Positions 1-9,091 of a DNA stretch of 64,000 nucleotides are shown here, one piece after another. The notes below the pieces were generated by a model. That model ran no database searches. It worked only from the letters and a program-made list of their open reading frames with translations, and was not told the origin of the DNA. The first letter of the stretch is position 1. Each line of letters opens with the position of its first letter. The stretch spans positions 1-64,000 of the forward strand of contig CAYLHF010000002.1 of the NCBI GenBank assembly GCA_964383365.1. Direction: 5' to 3'. Source of the stretch: CAYLHF01 sp964383365 (GTDB lineage: Bacteria > Bacteroidota > Rhodothermia > Rhodothermales > UBA10348). Both the position numbers and the translations under genes were made by a program.

Positions 1-56
1 AGAGCGCCTGCCTCTGGAGCAGGAGGTTCTAGGTTCGACTCCTAGTAGGGCAACCA
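1..56 (+). tRNA. tRNA-Gln (anticodon CTG), 5' end cut by the window
   Basis: The visible part starts at the end of the D arm. The anticodon stem CCTGC/GCAGG closes the loop CTCTGGA, so the anticodon at loop positions 3-5 is CTG and would read the glutamine codon CAG. A five-base variable loop, a T arm with stem CTAGG/CCTAG and loop TTCGACT, the acceptor 3' strand TAGGGCA, discriminator A and an encoded CCA follow. Only the acceptor 5' strand and the D arm lie outside the window. Identity rests on the anticodon alone. Confidence 0.88.
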
Positions 57-59
57 AGT

Positions 60-98
60 GGGACCGAGTACTCTTCTGAGTATTTGGTCCCTTTTTTT
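60..98 (+). terminator. Rho-independent terminator after tRNA-Gln
   Basis: A 14-bp stem (GGGACCGAGTACTC paired with GAGTATTTGGTCCC, including G-U pairs) with a four-base loop is followed at once by seven T. It starts four bases after the tRNA CCA end, so it probably ends the tRNA transcript. Confidence 0.9.
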
Positions 99-244
99 GT
101 CGGAATGTGGCGTGTTATGCGTGAAAGTTGCCGGATTTCGTCCGGCCGGAGGGATGGTTCGATACTCGCCAGTCTCATACACTAGCCTTTCGTGGGCTAG
201 TTCTGCTTTCACCCTTTGTCTACATGGGAGCAAGGATTCCGATT

Positions 245-1195
245 TTACCGAGCGACGGTAAAGGCCTCCACTTCTGCTCGCGTCGGTAGCGACGGCTGGG
301 CGCCCATTCGGGTCACCGAAAGGGCGCCTACCGTGCTTGCATAACGCACGGCTGCTCTCAGGCTCAGGCCGGTAGCCAGTGCGGCACCCAATCCTCCATT
401 GAACGCGTCTCCTGCAGCCGTGGTATCGACAGCATGGACGTCGACAGACTCCATCAACTCCATGCCATCCGCGTTGGCTATCAGCACCCCCTTCGATCCC
501 ATCGTGATGAGCACATTTTGTGGTCCAGAGGCGAGCAAACGCGAGGCCGCCTGCCGGGCGCTCGGTTCGTCCGCTACGACGATCCCCGTCAGCCGGGTTG
601 CTTCAGTCTCATTGGGGGTCAGATAGGTCACCCTTTCCAGAAGCGAGGGAGGCAGGTGGCTTTCAGGTGCCGGAGCCGGGTCGAGTACGAACGGTGTACC
701 GGCGTCCGCAGCGAGTAGGGCCGCATGCTCCACTACGGCGAGTGGGATTTCCAGTTGGGCCAGGACGATATCGGCTTCCTCGATCGCAGCGCGAGAACGA
801 TCGATATCAGCGATACTCAATTCTTGATTCGCCCCGGGAGCAACCGAGATAATATTTTCACCGGTGCCGCCCACCAGAATCAGTGCGGTTCCGGTCGCCA
901 CGCCCGCCACGCACCGAATCGCGTCGGTCGTAATGCCGTCTGTCTGATACCCCTCGATAGCCTGAGAGCCGAACAGGTCGTCGCCCACACAGGCGACAAA
1001 CGTGACCCGGGCTCCCTGCCGCGCGGCTGCGACCGCCTGATTGGCCCCTTTACCGCCGGGTACCATGATGAATTCACCCCCGGATACGGTCTCACCCGGG
1101 GCCGGAAGGCGATCCGATTTGATCACCATATCGGTATTACTGCTGCCTATGACGACCATTCGCGCCGAACTGGATGTGTGGGGCATGTTTGTCAC
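245..1195 (-). CDS. rbsK: Ribokinase (PfkB family)
   Basis: Cytoplasmic sugar kinase of the PfkB family, 316 residues, close to the usual ribokinase length. The N-terminal substrate motif GGKGANQA is at about residues 47-54. The C-terminal signature TTAAGDAFNG, whose Asp is the catalytic base, is near residue 260. The family converts D-ribose and ATP to ribose 5-phosphate; relatives that phosphorylate other pentoses or nucleosides exist, so the substrate is inferred. The start used is a GTG lying 22 bases after the permease stop. ATG codons 9 and 36 bases further in are possible starts and none has a strong ribosome binding site. It lies directly downstream of a GRP-type permease, so the two probably form an uptake-and-phosphorylation operon. 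Confidence 0.88.
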   Translation of the reverse strand: MTNMPHTSSSARMVVIGSSNTDMVIKSDRLPAPGETVSGGEFIMVPGGKGANQAVAAARQGARVTFVACVGDDLFGSQAIEGYQTDGITTDAIRCVAGVATGTALILVGGTGENIISVAPGANQELSIADIDRSRAAIEEADIVLAQLEIPLAVVEHAALLAADAGTPFVLDPAPAPESHLPPSLLERVTYLTPNETEATRLTGIVVADEPSARQAASRLLASGPQNVLITMGSKGVLIANADGMELMESVDVHAVDTTAAGDAFNGGLGAALATGLSLRAAVRYASTVGALSVTRMGAQPSLPTRAEVEAFTVAR

Positions 1196-1217
1196 TCGTT
1201 TGTTCGAGAATCCGGCA

Positions 1218-2231
1218 TCAAGCCAACCCGGACCAGATAATGAGTCCCAGGCCGATGATATATCCGATAAACATCAGGATGATCATCCAATTGGTCCCGG
1301 AGGGAGCCTCCTTGAATTCCTTCCAGATGAAGACGCCCCAGAATGCCGCCACCATCGTGGCTCCCTGACCCAGCCCATAGGATATGGCACCCCCCGCCAC
1401 ACCAAAGGCAATGATACTCAACGTCATTCCGATCGCCCATACCATCCCCCCGACAACGCCCCAGAGATGATCGCGCACGCTTCCGGTGAAGTACTCAGGC
1501 TTTCGTGACTGAGTGCCAGTCGCCCAGGCAATCATCCCGGAAAAATTGAACAGGATCTGGCTGGCAAGTACGCCAAATGCGAACAGGACCATGGCCGTAT
1601 ACGGACCCAGTTTCCCGTCGGGGAGATTGATGAAAAACTCCGGTCTGGCCTCCGGCATCGATGCGGCAACGAACCGGTAGAAGTATCCCATCAGAACGCC
1701 ACACAGTATCGCAAGGGTCAGCCCACGGACAACTCCTTTCTGGCTCTGCCTCGGGAGTCGATGATAAATGAGGGCATCCAGAATGATCGCCACCGCGATG
1801 AGTCCGACGCCTGAGAATAAGAGAACTGGATCTCCGAGAGGTGCCGCAAAATAATTAACGAGTACTCCGATGACCAAAGCCAGACCGATTCCGACCGGGA
1901 AGGCAACAGCCATACCAGCAACTGCGATTGCGGCGACCAGAAGCAGATTGGCCGCATTGAATACCACACCACCAAAGAAGGCAGAAAGCAGATTAGCGGC
2001 ATCTGCCTGGGCAAGATCCGCCAAAAAACTGCGACCGTCCGAACCCATGCTCCCGAGCGTGAACGCAAAAAGTAGTGCCATCAGCAGCACACCCAGCACG
2101 TAATCCCAGTAAAACAGCTCGAAACGCCACGTCGTACCGGCCAGCTTCTGGGTATTGGCCCAGGAGCCCCAGCAGAACATGGTAATGACGCAAAAAATGA
2201 CGGCTATCGAATAGCTCTCCAGTACAAACAT
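1218..2231 (-). CDS. GRP/DMT-superfamily sugar permease (ureide-permease-like)
   Basis: Integral membrane protein of 337 residues with about ten hydrophobic segments. It opens with a segment containing FCWGSWANTQK, typical of the glucose/ribose porter and ureide permease branch of the drug/metabolite transporter superfamily. The reading frame is open for 351 bases upstream, but that part is a low-complexity antisense shadow of the neighbouring gene. The ATG at 2231 begins the hydrophobic N-terminus and has GGAG about ten bases upstream. Ribokinase follows after 22 bases, which favours ribose or a ribose-containing substrate. Such proteins are often annotated as multidrug transporters, but I see no support for that here. 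Confidence 0.8.
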   Translation of the reverse strand: MFVLESYSIAVIFCVITMFCWGSWANTQKLAGTTWRFELFYWDYVLGVLLMALLFAFTLGSMGSDGRSFLADLAQADAANLLSAFFGGVVFNAANLLLVAAIAVAGMAVAFPVGIGLALVIGVLVNYFAAPLGDPVLLFSGVGLIAVAIILDALIYHRLPRQSQKGVVRGLTLAILCGVLMGYFYRFVAASMPEARPEFFINLPDGKLGPYTAMVLFAFGVLASQILFNFSGMIAWATGTQSRKPEYFTGSVRDHLWGVVGGMVWAIGMTLSIIAFGVAGGAISYGLGQGATMVAAFWGVFIWKEFKEAPSGTNWMIILMFIGYIIGLGLIIWSGLA

Positions 2232-2286
2232 GACGTGCGGCTCCGATGGTCTTGATGATGAGACGCCGCCAAGATAAACGCTTCGG

Positions 2287-3576
2287 TCAGAAGAAAATAA
2301 CCTGGTCGCCTCCGCCACCACCCATCCGCGGATTGACGACGTTGTTGAAGAGCGATCCGAACCGGTAGGTAAACCCGAAATTGACGAAATAGGAGTATCC
2401 CGTCGGTAACTGGACAGACCGAAGCAGTATCTCGTCTTTGGTTGCCGCATCGCCGGGCAGGTCGATTTGATCCCGGATGCGGTTGTAGGACGCGAACGTG
2501 TTGAACGAGAACCCTCTGAACAGCCGTACCCGGGCAGATGCGAATACTCCCAGGTTGTAGGAGTCGGTGAGACTACGATCAAAATTGGTCAGCATGTGAT
2601 TGAAATCCGTCGACAGCGAAAGACTGCCCCACTTCTGTGATAGACTCAGACTCAGGCCGAGCGAATGTCGGAGAATGGTTTCGTCCTTGAGACCGAATAT
2701 GGTCAACTCGTCGTATTTTCGACGAGTGATTTTCACGTTGTACTGCAGCGTGAGAAATTTTCTCGTCGACTGGGAGTACGGGAAGAAATCATATTCGATG
2801 GCCGGCCCGAATTCCATCTGTAACTCGGTATTCTGAAAACTGGAGGCCGAAACTTTCCCGGTCGCACCTACCGCCCACTGACCACCGATCGATTTCACGA
2901 TCTGTGCCCTAAAATTTTCTGAGTTGGTCGTACTCTTTATGGTCTCGTCGCCCGTGTCGAACTTGTTCTCGGAATCATTCGCGCTCGCACTAATACGGAT
3001 TTTAAGAGCTTCCGTTGTTCTGTTTGCCGAGAAATTGGCTCTTCTCCTGGTGAATTTAGTGGTTTCCTGCCCGTTTACGTTGCCACTGGCACCGACCGAG
3101 AATACCCAGTAATTCCACGGATCTTCCTCGATAGAATTGTCTTCCTGCTCGCCACTGGTTGGCTTGACCGAACTGATGATCAACTTGTCTCCAAGCCCGG
3201 CACGGGCGAGATAACGCGACAGCCCCAGCGTCAGGGAATGAAGCAGCGCCCGTCGTTTGTCGTCACTCGTTGCATCGACACTCGTCGCATAGACGAGTGT
3301 GTCACTCAGGGCAGCGTACGACCGCTGACCCAGAAAGGCGAGGGTCACCCGGGATCCACCAGAACCGGTGCTTTCTGTCGTGTACAGGACGTGGACATCC
3401 GCCTGCGTTCGCTCGTTGAGAAAGTCTACGATGGGAAGCTCTTCATGGATGAATTGATCGTCGCAAAAGAACGAACAATCCAGAAAAACACGAAGTGATA
3501 TTGCCTCATCTCCGTTCTGGGCGATGGCAGGAGATGCCAGTGCCAGAGCCACGAATACTACGGTCAGGTATTTCAT
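2287..3576 (-). CDS. Putative outer-membrane beta-barrel protein
   Basis: 429 residues with a classic signal peptide (cleavage expected after SPAIA, about residue 19). The first 130 residues form a soluble part with two close Cys (near residues 33 and 37). From about residue 150 the chain is made of alternating polar/hydrophobic strands rich in Ser, Thr, Asn and aromatic residues, as in an outer-membrane barrel. It ends in a glycine run and a terminal Phe, the residue often needed for barrel insertion. A very good ribosome binding site, AGGAGGGAGA, precedes the ATG. The permease gene starts 55 bases downstream on the same strand, so co-transcription with the ribose-type genes is possible. I do not recognise a named family. 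Confidence 0.65.
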   Translation of the reverse strand: MKYLTVVFVALALASPAIAQNGDEAISLRVFLDCSFFCDDQFIHEELPIVDFLNERTQADVHVLYTTESTGSGGSRVTLAFLGQRSYAALSDTLVYATSVDATSDDKRRALLHSLTLGLSRYLARAGLGDKLIISSVKPTSGEQEDNSIEEDPWNYWVFSVGASGNVNGQETTKFTRRRANFSANRTTEALKIRISASANDSENKFDTGDETIKSTTNSENFRAQIVKSIGGQWAVGATGKVSASSFQNTELQMEFGPAIEYDFFPYSQSTRKFLTLQYNVKITRRKYDELTIFGLKDETILRHSLGLSLSLSQKWGSLSLSTDFNHMLTNFDRSLTDSYNLGVFASARVRLFRGFSFNTFASYNRIRDQIDLPGDAATKDEILLRSVQLPTGYSYFVNFGFTYRFGSLFNNVVNPRMGGGGGDQVIFF

Positions 3577-3902
3577 TCTCCCTCCTGTGTGCGGAAATCC
3601 GATTGGATGATACGGTCATGACGGTGGCTCAGTGGTCAATTGGCTGGAGGTCGGGTGCCTTGTAGACTGTCGGATACCTTTAAAAGGTTTACACCCGGAC
3701 GCTGATCCGGTCGTAGTGACATGTTCTGTTATCCGAGACGAGGATGAACTCGATAAGTTGCTGTCTCGTAGAACTTGTAGTGCTGACCCAATCAGCCCTG
3801 AAATTCTAAGGCCATAACGCCGTGTACCTTACTATTATTGCCTGTTTTGACGTTTTGCCTAAATAATTAAGGCTCGCAAATCGGCAACGTACGGTCCTCA
3901 TC
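3577..3902. other. Intergenic region between the barrel gene and the cyanophycin operon
   Basis: This 326-base stretch holds no convincing gene; the short plus-strand frame at 3632-3817 has no recognisable product or binding site. It must contain the leader of the barrel gene (minus strand) and the end of the cyanophycin transcript. The only structure seen is a short perfect palindrome, ACCTTT-A-AAAGGT, at 3676-3688. No T-rich terminator follows the Mur ligase gene. Confidence 0.6.
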
Positions 3903-5585
3903 TTACCTCCGATGCATCATTTCTTTCCTGATGACATCCAGGCACTCTTTCCGCTGTGCCTTCACCAGTAGAATAAGCAGGTCTCCGGAGCGCGCGATGT
4001 CGAACGCGTGCCGGACAGCATCGAGTTCAGTGCCAAGAACGCGGGCGCCCTGTTGACACAGCCGCAATTCGTCCATGAGTAGGTCTGGGACTCCTCCCGG
4101 TCCGAGCTCCCGCTCATATCCGACACAGTCAGAGACCAGGATCTGCTCCACATCCGAAGAAGCCGCCGCCCGTGCGAGACTTCGGATTTCTTCCTCCGTT
4201 CGATCACCGGCGGTACTGAGCGTCATTATTCGCCGGGAAGCTCCCAGCATCGCGGTCGTCGAGAGGATGGCCTCCAGGCCGTGAACATTATGGGCATAGT
4301 CGAGAAGAATGCGGATAGAGCCAGCCTCAAAATAGTTTCCGCGACCGGGGTTCGAATCGGCATCACTCGTAAACGACTTGAGGCCCTGCCGAATGGCGGA
4401 CGCCGGGATACCGAGTCTGAACGCCGTCGCAGTGGCCGAGAGACAGTTGGCCACATTATAACGAGCTACTCCCCCCAGTGTCACAGGCACGTCAACCACC
4501 GGAACGACGGGGTAACGTGCTCCTCGCTCGTAATAACAGATCGTCCCATCTTCTACGGTACAGGCGATTCCTCCGTCTTTACGGTTTTTCACGAGCAGTG
4601 GATGACTCGGGTCGAGCGAAAACCACCCGACGTCCATCACCGGTAGTGCCCCGGACGCTCGCACCAGAATCTCATCGTCGGCGTTCAGAATCAGCAGACC
4701 GCCAGCAACTACCGTTCGATGCACGATCAATTTCGCCTCTGCCAGTTCTTCGACCGTCTGGATGCCGTACTGCCCCATGTGGTCATCCGCCACGTTCGTG
4801 ACCAGCGCCACATCGGCCCGATTCACACCGGCCCCCCGCCGTAGAAGACCACCACGGGCCGTTTCCAGAATGGCGATCCCGACTCGTCGGTCTCTGAGGA
4901 CCTTCCGGGCTCCTCCGGGGCCAGAGTAGTCTCCGGTATCGAGGATGTCATCGTTCACCCGTATCCAATCGGTCGACGTACTCCCGTACGGGATGTCTGC
5001 GCACGCAGCCATCTCGCTGATCAGGCGCACATTGGTCGACTTTCCATTCGTCCCGGTGATAACAGCCGTCGGAACGTCATCAAAACGAGACCAGTCCATC
5101 GTATCAGGGTCCGGTAGCGCCCTAGATGGCCACGTCTGAGACCCCCGTCCTGTTCCCAGGGATACCTCTTCGTCATCCCAAAGAAACGTGACCCGTTCGG
5201 CCTCGGCCAGACGCGCCAGTGCGATGAGTCGCGGATTTGCCTCTTCTTCGAGAGCCGTCATCAGGCCACTGATGTCGGGCGATTCCGGGATCGAGATACC
5301 CCGAGCGATGCTGACCGCTCTCGACCAGGCCATTTCCATGACTTCGGTGACCGCGTACAACTGATCAACACCTGCGGTGGCGACGAGCCAGGCACCCCGC
5401 TGCTGTCTCTTTACCCGAAGTTCCGGGTCGCAAAGATCGAGACGTCGGAAAATAAGATGCATTTCATCCCGCCAGCCATCCACGACGGCTGCATCTGCAT
5501 CGCTAAACGTGACCTCAAGTACCGCACCCGGAGCGTCCTGGACCAGATTCGGTCCGGTCAGTCGTCTGGAATCCTGAATTTCCAC
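3903..5585 (-). CDS. Mur-ligase-only paralogue of cyanophycin synthetase
   Basis: 560 residues. About 170 N-terminal residues of uncertain fold, beginning with RRLTGPNL, which recalls the RGPNI start of CphA, are followed by a complete Mur ligase module. Visible motifs are the ATP loop GTNGKST (about residues 176-182), ETARGGLLRRG, NVADDHMG and DYAHN (about residue 428), each matching the same stretch of the CphA Mur domain encoded next door. The ATP-grasp domain of CphA is absent. In CphA the Mur domain joins arginine to the side chain of aspartate, so this protein may perform an amino-acid ligation on cyanophycin or its dipeptide; that is inference. The start is a GTG six bases after the cphA stop, so it is the last gene of the operon and probably translationally coupled. 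Confidence 0.82.
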   Translation of the reverse strand: MEIQDSRRLTGPNLVQDAPGAVLEVTFSDADAAVVDGWRDEMHLIFRRLDLCDPELRVKRQQRGAWLVATAGVDQLYAVTEVMEMAWSRAVSIARGISIPESPDISGLMTALEEEANPRLIALARLAEAERVTFLWDDEEVSLGTGRGSQTWPSRALPDPDTMDWSRFDDVPTAVITGTNGKSTNVRLISEMAACADIPYGSTSTDWIRVNDDILDTGDYSGPGGARKVLRDRRVGIAILETARGGLLRRGAGVNRADVALVTNVADDHMGQYGIQTVEELAEAKLIVHRTVVAGGLLILNADDEILVRASGALPVMDVGWFSLDPSHPLLVKNRKDGGIACTVEDGTICYYERGARYPVVPVVDVPVTLGGVARYNVANCLSATATAFRLGIPASAIRQGLKSFTSDADSNPGRGNYFEAGSIRILLDYAHNVHGLEAILSTTAMLGASRRIMTLSTAGDRTEEEIRSLARAAASSDVEQILVSDCVGYERELGPGGVPDLLMDELRLCQQGARVLGTELDAVRHAFDIARSGDLLILLVKAQRKECLDVIRKEMMHRR

Positions 5586-5591
5586 GGCAGT

Positions 5592-8246
5592 CTAATCGTT
5601 CTCTTCCCGGGCCAGACGAACACCGCGTTCATCGCGGACGAGATCTGCCCTCGAGTCCAGCACGTACGTCTCAATATCCGGAAGATCTGACGGGACCGGG
5701 GTACTCGCTGCCTTTTCCACAGCATCTGATCCCTCGACGTCGAACTGGATAATCTGTTTCCACGTCCGTGTGGTGTCATCTCCGAAGATGAGAAGCAGGT
5801 CTCCCGACCGGCACATACGGAGCGAAGCATCTACGCAGTCGGCTTCGTCCGGAATGATTTCGATCGCGTCGGGCGAGACACCACATTCGTTCAGCCGGGC
5901 ACTGATACGGCGGGGCACCTCGTCCGGGCCGCGCCCCCTGCGGTCATCATCGGCCTTGCAGAAGTAGTGGTCAAAGTGACCTGCGGCGAGCCGGGCGATT
6001 TCGTCGATGTCCTCGTCACGACGATCCCCGGGAGCCGCAAGAACAACGATTCTCTTTCCCTCAACGGACAGGTGTTCTGCGGTCTTGCACATGGCTTCGA
6101 CGGCGGCCGGGTTGTGGGCGTAATCGAGAATCACCTTGAACGGATGCTCATCGAATACATTCATCCTTCCCGGAGCCTGGAAAAAGGACGTGTCAAACGT
6201 TCTGAGTCCCAGGCGTATGTCTTCAAGAGGAACCCCCAGACTGTACGCCATCGCGGACGCGCACATGGCATTCTGGACGTTATGGATGGCCTTCCCCTCC
6301 AGCGTCGCAGGAATCAAATGTGTCCAGAGGAGTGGAATATGGGCGCCTCCATCGTAGATAGTGATCATGTGACCGTTGATGCCATGTTCTAGCACCACCG
6401 CCATGCCTCCCGTCTGGATATGTTCGCGAACCAGTTCATGATTCGGATTGAGGGTGAAATAGCACAGGCGCTTCGCCTCCGTATAATCTGCCATCCGGAG
6501 ACAGTATTCATCGTCGGCATTCAGAACCGCCATGTCCTGGGCTACTTCGACGACGATTCGCTTCAATTCGGCGAGTTGTTCGAGCGTATCGACACCTCTC
6601 ATTCCGAGGTGATCGGCAGCGATATTCAGACACGCACTGACGTTTGATTTTCGATACCCCAGGCCGCGCTTCAGGAGTCCGCCGCGGGCCGTCTCCAGGA
6701 CGGCCATGTCGACCGTGGGATCGCGGAGGACCATCTGCGCCGACACAGGCCCGGTCATGTCTCCCTTCACACTCAGGTGTCCATCGATATAGACCCCATC
6801 AGTCGATGTCATTCCGACGGTGTGGCCAGCCCCTTTCATGATGTGGGCCAGCATGCGACTCGTCGTCGTCTTTCCATTGGTGCCCGTGATTCCCGCGATC
6901 GGGATGCGGCGAGGCGTATCGGCCGGAAACAGCATGTCCATGACCGCACCGGCGACGTCTCTGGGCTTTCCCTCACTCGGTGCGACGTGCATGCGAAAAC
7001 CCGGCGCGGCATTGATTTCGACAATGCCTCCACCGATCTCCTTGTAGGATTTGGAGATATCGTCGGTCAGGAAATCGACGCCGCCTACGTCCAGCCCGAC
7101 AGCGCCTACCGCGCGGATAGCCATCGCCCGGTTATCAGGGTGGACCAGGTCGGTCATATCGATGGCCGTCCCGCCGGTCGACAGATTGGCCGTCGCGCGG
7201 AGATACAGGATTTCCCCATCTACCAGCACACTCGCGCGCGTGTACCCCGCAGCCTCCATATGATCGATAGCTGCCTTGTCGAATTCCAACATGGTGAGGA
7301 CCTTTTCATGGCCGATACCACGCCGGGGATCGCTATTCACGATTTCGACGAGTTCCTCGATCGTGCTCTTTCCGTCACCGACCACGTGGCCCGGCACCCG
7401 NNNNNNNNNNNNNNNNNNNNNNNNNNNNNNNNNNNNNNNNNNNNNNNNNNNNNNNNNNNNNNNNNNNNNNNNNNNNNNNNNNNNNNNNNNNNNNNNNNNN
7501 ACCAGATCCTGCTGCGGAACCGGAAGCCCCAGATCATTCAGCAGCCGATGGGTGTCCTCCTTGTCACAGGCAATTTCAACCGCTATGTGGCGCGTCTCGC
7601 TCGTGATGGTCGCCTGGATGCGTTTCTGATACTTTCCGTGACCGAACTGCACCAGGCTGTACTGATTCAGTCGGAGCCAGGGAATGTCACGCTCGATGGC
7701 GGCGGTGACGAGGGACTGCGTACTCGGACCGAACTCCTTCCGCTGGGCAAACCGGACAAAATCGGTCAGTTCTTCGTCGAAATCGAAGTCTGACGGAAGC
7801 GATTGTTCCAGCTGAGCACACAACTCTTCCGGCAACAGACTCATGAGCAGGTTGCGACCCAGCCGAGCAGCCTCCAGCCCCACGTCCCGCTGCTTGTACT
7901 GGAAGACCATGTTGTACTCGCCCGGATTGCCCGTCGATCGGGTCCGTCCGAAGGAGACGTCCGAACCGGCGACAATCTGGAGCTCGATGCAGACATGTTC
8001 GAGCACGTGCCCCATCCACGTCCCCTCATCCTCTCGCATTCGGCGGATGAACCCTCCGGCCTCTCCGTAGGAGCAACCGTGCTCGCCGAGACCCGGAAGT
8101 TTCTCGAGCAGGCTATCGATGTACGACGTGCCGAGTTTGGCCGTCGGCCATTCCTCGAGTACGCCGATATCTACGACGTGCCGGATGACCGGAAAATGGG
8201 CGTAAAGATTCGGCCCTACATAAACGTTAGAAGAGACAAACCGCAT
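5592..8246 (-). CDS. cphA: Cyanophycin synthetase (interrupted by an assembly gap)
   Basis: Makes the storage polymer multi-L-arginyl-poly-L-aspartate from Asp, Arg and ATP. Domain order is that of CphA: an N-terminal domain (residues 1-160, with the LGHVLEHVCIELQ helix); an ATP-grasp domain that adds Asp (with ATANLSTGG and VEINAAPGFRMHVAPS); then a Mur ligase domain that adds Arg (GTNGKTT near 455, ETARGGLLKRG, DYAHN near 708 in nominal numbering). One hundred N at 7401-7500 fall inside the ATP-grasp domain and hide its nucleotide-binding core. The Mur-specific Walker loop is intact. The ATG overlaps the cphB stop in TAATG, and its AGGAGG binding site lies in the last codons of cphB, so translation is coupled. 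About 40 extra C-terminal residues follow the Mur domain. Confidence 0.95.
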   Translation of the reverse strand: MRFVSSNVYVGPNLYAHFPVIRHVVDIGVLEEWPTAKLGTSYIDSLLEKLPGLGEHGCSYGEAGGFIRRMREDEGTWMGHVLEHVCIELQIVAGSDVSFGRTRSTGNPGEYNMVFQYKQRDVGLEAARLGRNLLMSLLPEELCAQLEQSLPSDFDFDEELTDFVRFAQRKEFGPSTQSLVTAAIERDIPWLRLNQYSLVQFGHGKYQKRIQATITSETRHIAVEIACDKEDTHRLLNDLGLPVPQQDLXXXXXXXXXXXXXXXXXXXXXXXXXXXXXXXXXXRVPGHVVGDGKSTIEELVEIVNSDPRRGIGHEKVLTMLEFDKAAIDHMEAAGYTRASVLVDGEILYLRATANLSTGGTAIDMTDLVHPDNRAMAIRAVGAVGLDVGGVDFLTDDISKSYKEIGGGIVEINAAPGFRMHVAPSEGKPRDVAGAVMDMLFPADTPRRIPIAGITGTNGKTTTSRMLAHIMKGAGHTVGMTSTDGVYIDGHLSVKGDMTGPVSAQMVLRDPTVDMAVLETARGGLLKRGLGYRKSNVSACLNIAADHLGMRGVDTLEQLAELKRIVVEVAQDMAVLNADDEYCLRMADYTEAKRLCYFTLNPNHELVREHIQTGGMAVVLEHGINGHMITIYDGGAHIPLLWTHLIPATLEGKAIHNVQNAMCASAMAYSLGVPLEDIRLGLRTFDTSFFQAPGRMNVFDEHPFKVILDYAHNPAAVEAMCKTAEHLSVEGKRIVVLAAPGDRRDEDIDEIARLAAGHFDHYFCKADDDRRGRGPDEVPRRISARLNECGVSPDAIEIIPDEADCVDASLRMCRSGDLLLIFGDDTTRTWKQIIQFDVEGSDAVEKAASTPVPSDLPDIETYVLDSRADLVRDERGVRLAREEND
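7401..7500. other. Scaffold gap (100 N) inside cphA
   Basis: Exactly 100 N, the usual placeholder for a gap of unknown length. The flanks are CphA sequence: VPVPQQDL before the gap and RVPGHVVGDGKST after it. Known CphA proteins have, from memory, about 80 residues between these points, including the KPLDGNHGRG nucleotide-binding segment, so the real gap is probably near 240 bases. Confidence 0.9.
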
Positions 8247-9088
8247 TACTCGTCCTCCTGGGTATCAATGGTGGGAACGCGGGTGATCGTGTCGAACCGG
8301 GCACCTGTTGTGAGAATATGCATCCGCACATTCACCAGACTGATGGCCTCGCCCCGACGTGCACTGGCGATGGATGAATACGTCAAATCTGTCGGATCTA
8401 CAACTGTGATGGCGCCGCTACCCACCACTTCCAGCACGCCGTCGGGGTCTATAAACGCGGCTGTGTCCTCGTCAATCCCCAGGCCGCAGGCGTACGGATT
8501 GTACGCCAGCGCTGTCAGTAAACGCCCGATACGGTCGCGCTGCCTAAAATGCTGATCGATCATGACCGTATTGATCAGACCCAGTCCCGGGGAGAGGGTC
8601 ACGCCGGCTTGCGTCGGTGACGGCCCCGGATCTCCACCCGCAATCATGTGCTCCGGAATGACGGCTGCTCCGGCAGACGTACCCGCGATGTGGACTTCGT
8701 GGGCATTGAGGTATCTGAGCTTACCGGCCATCGCCGTCCCCCCGACAATAGTCGAAAGACGAAGCTGATTACCACCCGTTATAAATATACCCGTGGCGTG
8801 ATCGAGTCGGTCCAGATTCGACGGGCGCTCGCAGTCCTCCCGGGTTTTGAGCTGCATGAAGCTCACACTCTCCGCCCCCAGGTCATCGAATAACTCGACA
8901 TAGAGCGACCCCGTATCGGCCAACCGGGATGCCGTCGGGATGACGACGATATGGGCATGCGATCCGCCACAAAGATCGACGAATCGTTTCAGGATAACGG
9001 GATCCGTCTCCTTTTCTTCGGCGCCACCGATCGGGATCAGGTACCCCCGTCTACTGTCGCCTGTACTCAGGGCTGGACGTCTGTGCAT
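8246..9088 (-). CDS. cphB: Cyanophycinase (S51 serine peptidase)
   Basis: Degrades cyanophycin to beta-Asp-Arg dipeptides. 280 residues, the normal size. The nucleophile elbow GTSAGAA places the catalytic Ser at 138. ITGGNQ (about 103-108) and the DQHF motif typical of cyanophycinases are also present. There is no signal peptide, so it works in the cytoplasm on stored granules. The ATG lies three bases after the iadA stop, and its own stop overlaps the cphA start, so iadA, cphB and cphA are one tightly coupled unit. Confidence 0.95.
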   Translation of the reverse strand: MHRRPALSTGDSRRGYLIPIGGAEEKETDPVILKRFVDLCGGSHAHIVVIPTASRLADTGSLYVELFDDLGAESVSFMQLKTREDCERPSNLDRLDHATGIFITGGNQLRLSTIVGGTAMAGKLRYLNAHEVHIAGTSAGAAVIPEHMIAGGDPGPSPTQAGVTLSPGLGLINTVMIDQHFRQRDRIGRLLTALAYNPYACGLGIDEDTAAFIDPDGVLEVVGSGAITVVDPTDLTYSSIASARRGEAISLVNVRMHILTTGARFDTITRVPTIDTQEDE

Positions 9089-9091
9089 GGT

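Noticed and set aside
58..261. Open frames on both strands between the tRNA terminator and ribokinase
   Set aside because: They overlap the terminator or the end of rbsK, have no binding site, and their products have no recognisable pattern.
2232..2582. 117-codon upstream extension of the GRP permease
   Set aside because: It is low-complexity (Ser/Arg/Thr-rich), antisense-frame shadow of the barrel gene, and the permease proper begins at an ATG with GGAG upstream.
5592..8246. cphA as a pseudogene
   Set aside because: The only interruption is the N placeholder; all visible motifs on both sides are intact and in the expected order.
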